NCBI GenBank assembly: GCA_003251535.1
Contig: QKFD01000104.1
Coordinates: 1 to 62,335 of the forward strand
Length of the DNA: 62,335 nt
Direction of reading: 5' to 3'
Source of the DNA: Chromatiales bacterium
GTDB lineage: Bacteria > Pseudomonadota > Gammaproteobacteria > Thiohalomonadales > Thiohalomonadaceae
Shown: piece by piece, positions 56,072 to 62,335 of the stretch
Numbering within the stretch: the first letter of the stretch is position 1
How the letters are laid out: each line of letters starts with the position of its first letter
The notes under the pieces: model-generated
What the model was told of the DNA's origin: nothing
What the model saw: only the letters and a program-made list of their open reading frames with translations
The model's database searches: none
Translations under genes and position numbers: made by a program

Positions 56072-56706
56072 GCGTGGGTCATCCTCTGAGCGTGCAGCTC
56101 GCATTGAAACAGGAATTCAAACGCCTCCAGATGGCGCAGGGCATCGGCGACGCTGGTACCCCAGACGTAGAGCCCATGGCCGGCAATGAGGTAGCCAAAT
56201 ACCGGCGCCGTCTGCTGATCCAACCACTCATCCACCTGCCCCTGGAGCCGAGGGATCTCCTGATCGTTGGGAAAGATGGGTACCACCATCTGGGTATCGT
56301 GGGTCTCTATCCCCTGAAACGCCTTCAGCAGCTCATAGCCTGCCAAGGTGAGGGCGTGGCCGAACTGGCGCGACAGCAGGGTGGCGTTCATCGAGTGGGT
56401 GTGGAGCACCGCCCCCACGGCCGGAAAACGGCGGTAGATGCCGGTGTGGAGCAGGGTCTCGGCAGAGGAGCGCTTGCCGACGGTGAGCGGCTGCCCCTCG
56501 GCGTCGATCAGCATGATGTCGTCGGCGCTCAACGCCCCCTTGTTGCGCCCGGAGACGGTGATGGCGATCTTCCCATCCCCAAGCCGCGCAGAGAAGTTGC
56601 CGCTGGTGGCGGGGACCCAGCCACGCTCATAGAGGAAACGGCCAGCCTCGCCGATCTCCCGCGCGCGGAGGGCAAACTCATGGTCTGGGGAATGGCTCAA
56701 CGGCAC
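56068..56706 (-). CDS. mtnB: Methylthioribulose-1-phosphate dehydratase
   Basis: A 212-residue class II aldolase-fold enzyme that dehydrates methylthioribulose 1-phosphate. Zinc-binding His appear in LHTHSMNATLL and the late GHGLYVWG. It heads the mtnBDC operon. The earlier steps (mtnN or mtnP, mtnK, mtnA) are not in the window. The 122 bases upstream contain a GTCTGC-N9-GCAGAC dyad at 56741-56761 but no riboswitch I can recognise. Confidence 0.95.
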   Translation of the reverse strand: MPLSHSPDHEFALRAREIGEAGRFLYERGWVPATSGNFSARLGDGKIAITVSGRNKGALSADDIMLIDAEGQPLTVGKRSSAETLLHTGIYRRFPAVGAVLHTHSMNATLLSRQFGHALTLAGYELLKAFQGIETHDTQMVVPIFPNDQEIPRLQGQVDEWLDQQTAPVFGYLIAGHGLYVWGTSVADALRHLEAFEFLFQCELHAQRMTHA

Positions 56707-56828
56707 GACTCCTGGAATGAGAGTTAGCCGGAGATTTTAGGTCTGCCATATGACCGCAGACAAGGCGAATCATCTGTCTCTGCGGGTGACGCCCCCCCTA
56801 GCGACGAGGGAGAGGGCCACTTCTGGAG

Positions 56829-57674
56829 CTAAAACGGGATCCGGGCTGGACTCAGTTCAAACTGCCGCACTTGGCCGCTGCGGGGGCAGCGGAAGGCCAG
56901 CGCCACCGCCAACAGCCGCAACCCCTCCCGATTCTTGTTGCCCTGGCCATACCGCGGATCCCCCATCACCGGGTGGCCGATCCCCGCCATGTGGCGCCGG
57001 ATCTGGTGGTAGCGCCCGGTGTCGATGGCCACCTCCAAAATGGAGCGCTGCTGCTGCGAGTCGTGGCTGACCAACTGCCAACGGGTCACCGCCCGCCGCC
57101 CATCCAAGGGGGTCTCCACCACCCCGCTGGCGCCGTGGCTGGCCGCGATGTCGCCCAATATCTCGATCCGATAGCGCTTCTGCACACCATCACCGGAGAA
57201 GAGCCGGCTCAGCGCCGCGGCGTTTTGCCGATCATGGGCCACCACCATCAGCCCCGCCGCCTCACGGTCGATACGGTGTACCAGCAGCGTCGGCCGATTG
57301 AGGCGCTGCTCCACCTGCCGCAGGAGCGAGAGCTGATCGCCCCAGTCGCTCCCCTGGGCCACCAACCCCGGCGGTTTATACCAGAGGCTGTAGCCCCGCT
57401 CATCGGCCACCAGCTCCGCCTTTGGCACGGCGGCGGCGAGCAGCTTGGGGTCATAGAAGAGGTCGATCCGCTCGCCGCTGCGCAGCTCCGCCGTCGCCCG
57501 CCGCAACCGCTTCCGCCCCTGCCGCTGGAGCCACACCGCCCCGGCATTCATCGCCCGTTTCAGCTCGCTGCGGGAGAGGCCGGTCTCGGTTGCCAGCAGA
57601 TCGATGGCGCGCACCGGCGCCACGGCCGTCAGCTGGAAGTGTTGCCGGTCAACACCGGCCTTGGGCTCAACCAT
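56829..57674 (-). CDS. RluA-family pseudouridine synthase
   Basis: A 281-residue RNA pseudouridine synthase. The catalytic Asp is in VHRIDREAAGL, and the YHQIRRHMAGIGHPVMGD segment is typical. A degenerate S4-like or N-terminal domain (about 1-75) precedes the catalytic part. AGGAGGAG lies upstream of the ATG at 57674, and the gene overlaps its upstream neighbour by 8 bases. The target RNA position cannot be assigned. Confidence 0.93.
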   Translation of the reverse strand: MVEPKAGVDRQHFQLTAVAPVRAIDLLATETGLSRSELKRAMNAGAVWLQRQGRKRLRRATAELRSGERIDLFYDPKLLAAAVPKAELVADERGYSLWYKPPGLVAQGSDWGDQLSLLRQVEQRLNRPTLLVHRIDREAAGLMVVAHDRQNAAALSRLFSGDGVQKRYRIEILGDIAASHGASGVVETPLDGRRAVTRWQLVSHDSQQQRSILEVAIDTGRYHQIRRHMAGIGHPVMGDPRYGQGNKNREGLRLLAVALAFRCPRSGQVRQFELSPARIPF

Positions 57675-57987
57675 AGGGCTCCTCCTGTCGAGGGTCGAGC
57701 AGCTGGATCTGCGCCAAGGCGCCGATGCGATAGAGATTGTGGGCAAGCAGCTGGGGGGCTGCCCGCAGCCGGATTTGCCCGCAGCGCTGGGCCAGCTGGC
57801 GCAGTGCCGCCACCGCCGTCACCAGCTCAGCAGGGCGCTCCACCTCCAGGCCGGCCAGCTCCAGCTCCAGCGCCTCCTGGGTCGGGAGTGTCGCCAACAG
57901 CGCGGCAAACAGCGCCCCCTGCCCCTCGTCGAGCAGGCCGTCGATCCGGATGGTCCCGCCGTGTAGCGGAGTCAGCACCACGCCCAT
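57667..57987 (-). CDS. Small STAS-like protein of unknown function
   Basis: A 106-residue protein rich in Leu and Ala. Its length, the IRIDGLLDEGQ start, the ALELELAGLEVERPAELV stretch and the APQLLAHNLYRIGAL end recall a single STAS domain, but the match is by shape and not strong. It starts 6 bases after the parE stop and overlaps the rluA-family gene by 8 bases, so the three are probably cotranscribed. Confidence 0.7.
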   Translation of the reverse strand: MGVVLTPLHGGTIRIDGLLDEGQGALFAALLATLPTQEALELELAGLEVERPAELVTAVAALRQLAQRCGQIRLRAAPQLLAHNLYRIGALAQIQLLDPRQEEPYG

Positions 57988-57993
57988 AACCCC

Positions 57994-59886
57994 TTATACC
58001 TCCGCCAGATCGCCCTTCTCCTCCAGCCACGCCCGCCGCTCGCTAGAGCGTCGTTTGGCCAGCAGCATATCCATCAGGCGGTCGGTATCGTCATCTTCCT
58101 CGATGGTGAGCTGCACCAGACGGCGGGTGTCGGGGTCGAGGGTGGTCTCACGCAGCTGTAGGGGATTCATCTCCCCCAGCCCCTTGAAGCGGGTGATCAC
58201 CGGTTTGGCGTTTTTCTTCTCCGCCTTCAGGCGATCCAAGATCCCCTGCCGCTCCCCCTCATCCAGGGCGTAGTAGACCTCCTTGCCCACATCGATGCGG
58301 AACAGCGGTGGCATGGCGATGAAGATATGGCCGGCCGCCACCAGCGGACGGAAGTGTTTGAGGAACAGGGCGCACAGCAGGGTGGCGATGTGGGCGCCGT
58401 CGGAGTCGGCATCGGCCAGCACGCACACCTTGGCGTAGCGCAGCCCCTCCAGGTTGCAGGAGCCGGGATCGACACCGATGGCCACGGCGATATCGTGTAC
58501 CTCCTGCGACCCAAGCACCTCCGCCGGGTCCACCTCCCAGGTGTTCAAGATCTTGCCGCGCAGCGGCATGATGGCCTGGAACTCCTTGTCCCGCGCCTGT
58601 TTGGCACTGCCGCCGGCGGAGTCCCCCTCCACCAGAAACAGCTCGGCCCGCGCAGGGTCCTGGGCGGTGCAGTCGGCCAGCTTACCCGGCAGGGCGGGGC
58701 CGGCGGTCACCTTCTTGCGCTCCACCCGCTTGCCGGCCCGCAGCCGACTCTGGGCGGCACTGATGGCCAGCTCGGTGATCTTCTGGGCGATATCGGTGTG
58801 CTGGTTGAGCCAGAGCGAGAAGGCATCCTTCACCACCCCGGCGACAAAAGCGGCGCACTCGCGGGAGGAGAGACGCTCCTTGGTCTGACCGGAGAACTGC
58901 GGCTCTTGCAGCTTCACCGAGAGGATGTAGGAGACCTTATCCCAGACATCCTCCGGGGCGAGTTTGACTCCACGCGGCAGCAGATCGCGGAACTCGCAGA
59001 ACTCCCGCACCGCCTCGGTGAGGCCGGTACGCAGACCGTTGACATGGGTGCCACCCTGCTGGGTAGGGATGAGATTGACGTAGCTCTCGCTCACCCCCTC
59101 GCCCCCCTCCGGCAACCACACCACCGCCCACTCCGCCGCCTCCCGCTCGCCGCTCATGCGGCCGAGGAACGGCTCCTCCGGCAGGGTCTCGGTCCCCTGT
59201 AGCTCATCCACCAGATAGTCGCGCAGACCATCCTCGTAGAACCACTCCTCCTGCTCCTTGGTTGCCTCCTCCAGGAAGCGGATACGCAGACCAGGGCAGA
59301 GCACCGCCTTGGCCCGCAGCAGGTGCTTGAGGCGCGGGAGGGAGAACTTGGGGCTGTCAAAAAACTGGGCATCGGGCCAGAAGCGGACGGTGGTGCCGCT
59401 GGTACGTCGCGCCACCTCCCCCACGACACTCAGCGGCACCACCCGCTGACCATCCTCGAAGGCGATGTGGTGCTCCTGCCCATCGCGCCGGACCCACACA
59501 TCCAGCCGGCGCGAGAGGGCGTTGACCACCGACACCCCCACCCCATGCAGGCCACCGGAGAACTGGTAGCTCTTGTTGGAGAACTTACCGCCGGCATGGA
59601 GCTTGGTCAGGATCACCTCCACCCCAGGCAGCCCCTCCGTGGGGTGGAGATCCACCGGCATCCCGCGGCCATCATCCTCCACCGAGAGAGAGCCATCCTC
59701 GTGCAGGATGACGCGGATATTGCGGGCAAAACCGGCCACCGCCTCATCCACGGAGTTGTCAATCACCTCCTGGGCGAGGTGGTTGGGACGTTCGGTCTGG
59801 GTATACATACCAGGCCGCTTGCGCACCGGCTCCAGACCCGCGAGGACCTCGATGGCATCGGCATTGTAGGAGCTTGAAAGCGCCAT
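57994..59886 (-). CDS. parE: DNA topoisomerase IV subunit B
   Basis: A 630-residue subunit with the GHKL ATPase domain (N-terminal RKRPGMYT, VDEAVAGF, DDGRGMP, GGLHGVGVSVVNAL), the transducer, and the TOPRIM region with FLVEGDSAGGSAKQARD and DADSDGAHI. It powers decatenation by ParC; parC is not here. The start at 59886 gives exactly the usual ParE length and has AAAGG nearby, while a frame running to 60129 is unsupported. Length and lack of the GyrB insert distinguish it from GyrB. Confidence 0.96.
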   Translation of the reverse strand: MALSSSYNADAIEVLAGLEPVRKRPGMYTQTERPNHLAQEVIDNSVDEAVAGFARNIRVILHEDGSLSVEDDGRGMPVDLHPTEGLPGVEVILTKLHAGGKFSNKSYQFSGGLHGVGVSVVNALSRRLDVWVRRDGQEHHIAFEDGQRVVPLSVVGEVARRTSGTTVRFWPDAQFFDSPKFSLPRLKHLLRAKAVLCPGLRIRFLEEATKEQEEWFYEDGLRDYLVDELQGTETLPEEPFLGRMSGEREAAEWAVVWLPEGGEGVSESYVNLIPTQQGGTHVNGLRTGLTEAVREFCEFRDLLPRGVKLAPEDVWDKVSYILSVKLQEPQFSGQTKERLSSRECAAFVAGVVKDAFSLWLNQHTDIAQKITELAISAAQSRLRAGKRVERKKVTAGPALPGKLADCTAQDPARAELFLVEGDSAGGSAKQARDKEFQAIMPLRGKILNTWEVDPAEVLGSQEVHDIAVAIGVDPGSCNLEGLRYAKVCVLADADSDGAHIATLLCALFLKHFRPLVAAGHIFIAMPPLFRIDVGKEVYYALDEGERQGILDRLKAEKKNAKPVITRFKGLGEMNPLQLRETTLDPDTRRLVQLTIEEDDDTDRLMDMLLAKRRSSERRAWLEEKGDLAEV

Positions 59887-59930
59887 AACCTTTTGTCGAA
59901 ACAGGGAATTGGACTCGGAAAGGAAGCGCG

Positions 59931-59959
59931 ATTGTAGCCCTATCCGGGGCCAGCGGGAA
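59931..59959 (-). promoter_or_regulatory. Possible parE promoter
   Basis: On the minus strand TACAAT (59936-59931) has a weak TTCCCG 17 bases upstream (59959-59954). RNA would start about 40 bases before the parE start codon. Confidence 0.4.
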
Positions 59960-60189
59960 CCGCCGCCGCAACGCCATGGTCTACCGCTGACGTTGCACAG
60001 TGATGGGCAATCGGCCAATTCAAGGCCGATCGCCGCACCTTGACAGAGGGGCAGCAGCACCGGCCGCCCCCTGTCCGCAGCCAGGGAGGCCGACGCCATC
60101 GCCCCTCCCTGCACCAAGAGCGAGCCCACCTGAACGACACTATGGTTTACACCAATGGCTGTCTATTACTGCCACAGGAGGGGGAGAAC

Positions 60190-60381
60190 ATGGCAGTTGA
60201 GATCAGGGAGTTGGTCCAGGAGATCGCCGAGCTGCGACTCCTCATCGCCGCTTGGAGCGGTCACAAGGACCCGCAACTACTGGAGGTGGTAGAGCAGATG
60301 CGGACCCGGGTGGATAGACAGCTGGAGCGGTTACAACGGATGCTCCACGCCCAACAGTGCAGCTCCCAGCAGCTCCACTAA
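60190..60381 (+). CDS. Small coiled-coil protein of unknown function
   Basis: A 63-residue helical protein with a heptad pattern over most of its length (VEIRELVQEIAELRLLIAAW, then LLEVVEQMRTRVDRQLERLQ). GGAGGGGGAGAAC immediately before the ATG at 60190 is a very good ribosome-binding site and decides this start over one at 60142. No family is recognised. It is divergent from parE and followed 7 bases later by a large GC-rich hairpin. Confidence 0.65.
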   Translation: MAVEIRELVQEIAELRLLIAAWSGHKDPQLLEVVEQMRTRVDRQLERLQRMLHAQQCSSQQLH

Positions 60382-60743
60382 TCCCCCGCCCACCCACCGC
60401 CGCAGATACCCCTAGGGCAGACGGCGGCGGGGGTGGGCCATGCCGCAGGAGACCCAGGCCAGCGGCGCGGCCGCAGGTCACCGGTTAGCACCGGCAGGGC
60501 CATCGAGAGCGTCTCCCCTCCCCCGCGGCGCGGCCAGCGTCGAGGGGCGTCACCGGTAGATCGGCCTATGCGGCGTCAGCCGCGATGGCCACCGTACCGG
60601 AGGGAGTGCCATGGTAGTCGGCGCGATGGGCCGAGCCGCCCACGCAGAGAACACACCGTCAGCGGGTCATTGAAGAGATCGTTGCGGGCCATGCGCAAAC
60701 GGATCCGGCCCCACCGCCCCAATGACCACGGCCAATAGTCGCC
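60382..60743. other. Gene-free stretch with a large GC-rich hairpin
   Basis: No supported gene; the open frames here are Arg/Pro-rich shadows. Bases 60388-60402 (GCCCACCCACCGCCG) can pair with 60422-60438, giving a long GC stem with a mismatch. It probably marks the end of the small gene before it, though no T-run follows. Confidence 0.5.
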
Positions 60744-61118
60744 TCAAGGACGCTCTCTATGCAGTAACCAGGTGTTGAGACGCCGCAATGTCGCCCTCTC
60801 TTCATCGCTGAGAGTAGCCTCACTGGAACAGACAAACTCGGGGGGAGGCCCCCCGCTAGAGGGGCTATACGCAGCCGCCAGTTTCAGATCGAGATAGTGC
60901 AAAATCGCCTGCATATGCTGCATTGGTTCGATATAACTACCCGCTGGCACGCCGTGCTCACCGTCGTAATGGAGGCAGTGCTCGTAGTCGGCCCGCTCCT
61001 CCTCATAACTCTTGAAAGGTCGCAACAAGCGCCGTAGATCGGCGGTCCCTCGATAGAGCTTGGGGCGCTCTGGAGCGGGCCCCGCGGAGGAGGCGAGAGG
61101 ATTCACTGACTCAGTCAT
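60744..61118 (-). CDS. Hypothetical protein
   Basis: A 124-residue, mostly helical, acidic-basic protein; TTAGGAG lies 9 bases before the ATG. It has His-rich stretches (EHCLHYDGEHG and PMQHMQAILHY) that might bind a metal, and two Cys. No signal peptide or membrane segment. It starts 46 bases after the Cys-rich gene at 61165 and probably shares its transcript. I do not recognise the family. Confidence 0.7.
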   Translation of the reverse strand: MTESVNPLASSAGPAPERPKLYRGTADLRRLLRPFKSYEEERADYEHCLHYDGEHGVPAGSYIEPMQHMQAILHYLDLKLAAAYSPSSGGPPPEFVCSSEATLSDEERATLRRLNTWLLHRERP

Positions 61119-61164
61119 GCAGATAGGCTCCTAACCTGAACCACTAGCGGCCAGAGGCGGGCGC

Positions 61165-61701
61165 TCACGCCACCCACCAATTCACACTGAGAAACGGTGC
61201 ACGTTCCCCGTGCCAGTGCACATGAATATCCCCCCGACCACAGTTGGGCTCGCAACAGAGGCCAACGTAGTGGATCTCAACCGAAGAGAGCGCCTCACCC
61301 GTCGCCAACACCTTGACCACGGCGCCACCGCACTCAATCTCGCGCAATAACAGATAGGCGGCCTCTCCGAGATGAGCGCTCTCCGCCAAACGACAACCAT
61401 GGCACTCCAGTGACTCAGAGAGCGCCGCCATCAACACCTCCGCGCGCTCGCCGTCAATCAACGCCATCCGCTCGCTCTCTGTGCACCACTGCGTGGGCTT
61501 GGCTGCCACCCGCTGCTGCATCACCTCCAGGGAGACGACGATCACCACCGCACCAGTCGGCACCGCGATGCACGGTCCGCAGAGGGTACTGGGTAACGGA
61601 ATGGAGCGGACCTCATCGACGGATGTCCCGGCAGGGGGGCGCCACTCCGGCACATGGTTGGGTGCGGCACGGGTAGCTGGCCGATCTCTTTGAAATCCCA
61701 A
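61165..61701 (-). CDS. Cys-rich hypothetical protein with a TTG start
   Basis: A 178-residue protein. The TTG at 61701 is chosen because AGGAGG stands 6 bases upstream, a near-ideal ribosome-binding site. Later ATGs would cut into the protein and lack such a site. Eight or more Cys are present, several in pairs: CGPC, CHGC, and CCEPNCGRG near the C-terminus, followed by HVHWHGE. This pattern suggests metal or iron-sulfur binding. No signal peptide. The product is not recognised. It is the first of a two-gene unit with the gene at 60744. Confidence 0.7.
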   Translation of the reverse strand: MGFQRDRPATRAAPNHVPEWRPPAGTSVDEVRSIPLPSTLCGPCIAVPTGAVVIVVSLEVMQQRVAAKPTQWCTESERMALIDGERAEVLMAALSESLECHGCRLAESAHLGEAAYLLLREIECGGAVVKVLATGEALSSVEIHYVGLCCEPNCGRGDIHVHWHGERAPFLSVNWWVA

Positions 61702-61879
61702 AAAACTGCCTCCTACACCACGAAAACAGTCTAGCCATAGTTATCAAAATACACGACCAAACGAACAAACTCACCACTATAAATATCACTCAATCCTCTC
61801 ATCGAATTCACCACACAACACCAACCCGGCACATCGTCAATCCCATCCACCCCCTCCTTCACCTCCTCAGAGGTGGCCC

Positions 61880-62155
61880 ATGTGTGCCTCACCAGCGATG
61901 CCCCAAACACAGGCTCATCAACGTCAAATGTCCTATCCCCCGGAGAATAAGCGCGGCGCCATCTCTCATCAACTCCCGCCCATTCTGCAACGGCTAGGGA
62001 TCGAGCAGGAGCAGTGGCACTACCTAACCACTCCCTTTGAGAGCCCCTTCAAGGGAATAGTCGGCGCGGCCCATCGTCTCAAAGCCGCTTATCAGGCACT
62101 TGGCTATCGCCGAACACCGGGAGTGGCCGCTTGTCGTAGATGTTTTTCAGCGTAA
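61880..62155 (+). CDS. Small protein resembling a transposase C-terminal tail, possible element remnant
   Basis: A 91-residue frame. Its second half (WHYLTTPFESPFKGIVGAA, then LKAAYQALGYRRTPGVAACR) reads like the C-terminal tail found on some REP-associated or IS-type transposases, where it follows the catalytic domain. No catalytic domain is encoded upstream, so this may be a remnant or a free-standing small protein. Starts at 61880 or 61928 are possible. The 170 bases upstream are AT-rich. The family link is from memory and uncertain. Confidence 0.45.
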   Translation: MCASPAMPQTQAHQRQMSYPPENKRGAISHQLPPILQRLGIEQEQWHYLTTPFESPFKGIVGAAHRLKAAYQALGYRRTPGVAACRRCFSA

Positions 62156-62306
62156 TTCACTTCTCTCCACACACTCTGTCGGCATCGATAGGCTGGGACT
62201 GGTCACCCCCGCCTTACAGTTCTGTGGCGAGGACAGCCGAGGGAGGGGGTAGGTAAGAGGGGCGTTGTCAGGTAGTTTCTCCGGCTGCGAACCCAGGAGA
62301 ATTCGA

Positions 62307-62335
62307 ATGACACGCCTTGAACGTACCACCCTGAC
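62307..62335 (+). CDS. Start of a gene running off the right edge
   Basis: An ATG at 62307 preceded by AGGAG at 62295-62299 begins a frame reading MTRLERTTL to the window edge. Too little is present to name it. Confidence 0.4.

Noticed and set aside
56707-56828. Possible SAM-related riboswitch upstream of mtnB.
   Set aside because: Only one short dyad (56741-56761) is present; no SAM riboswitch core or multi-helix junction is visible.
57994-60129. Longest parE frame (711 codons).
   Set aside because: The extra 81 codons are Arg/Gly/Pro-rich, lack ParE similarity and run through a likely promoter; the start at 59886 gives the family length.
60433-60738. A 101-codon Arg/Pro-rich plus frame.
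   Set aside because: Composition expected from GC-rich non-coding DNA, and no ribosome-binding site.

Overview
The window is a gene-dense, GC-rich segment of a gammaproteobacterial chromosome. The gene blocks comEC-exbB-exbD-msbA-lpxK-trm112-kdsB, mlaFEDCB-ibaG-murA-hisG-hisD, lolC-lolD, cmoA-cmoB and parE are typical of Gammaproteobacteria. The exosortase system, DUF1631 protein, bacteriohemerythrin and stand-alone zinc-binding (CZB) proteins fit an environmental, possibly sulfur-oxidising Chromatiales-like organism. That placement is inference, not a taxonomic call. I saw no tRNA, rRNA, CRISPR array or intact insertion sequence.

Layout. 0-2.5 kb: HD-GYP c-di-GMP phosphodiesterase and a TauD-type dioxygenase. 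2.5-9.3 kb (minus): the Mla lipid-transport operon running into ibaG, murA, hisG and hisD. 9.4-13.4 kb: a small DUF72-like protein, mlaA (the outer-membrane partner of Mla), a HMA-domain protein, kdsD and an exported isochorismatase-like hydrolase. 13.4-21.4 kb (minus): Crp/Fnr regulator, then kdsB, trm112, lpxK, msbA, exbD, exbB and comEC. 21.4-25.2 kb: a DUF2062 protein, a coiled-coil/AT-hook-like/winged-helix protein with a very good sigma70 promoter, and a large DUF1631 protein. 25.5-33.1 kb: bacteriohemerythrin, lolDC, sfsA, relA-type RSH and a YgiQ radical SAM protein. 33.2-37.7 kb (plus): small exported protein, agmatine-to-putrescine genes aguA and aguB, DAHP synthase and a second Crp/Fnr protein. 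38-46.3 kb (minus): cold-shock protein, then an exosortase H-type locus (unknown membrane protein, exosortase-associated membrane protein, exosortase, giant 1633-residue DUF11 surface protein), with a response regulator upstream. 46.5-52.3 kb: Pat-like protein acetyltransferase, two stand-alone CZB proteins, HAD phosphatase and endonuclease IV. 52.3-60.4 kb: exported protein of unknown function, cmoAB, methionine-salvage genes mtnB-mtnD-mtnC, rluA-family synthase, STAS-like protein, parE and a small coiled-coil protein. 60.4-62.3 kb: mostly unknown small genes and the first codons of a gene running off the right edge.

Themes. Envelope biogenesis dominates: Mla phospholipid transport, KDO and lipid A supply (kdsD, kdsB, lpxK, msbA), lipoprotein sorting (lolCD), peptidoglycan (murA) and exosortase-mediated surface display. 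Translational coupling by ATGA or TGATG overlaps is common in the mla, exb/msbA and mtn operons. The most interesting region is 38.4-46.3 kb. There a dedicated exosortase sits beside a single giant substrate whose C-terminal sorting signal departs from the usual IPTLxxWG form. The H-NS-like protein at 22.0 kb and the two soluble CZB proteins are the next best leads.
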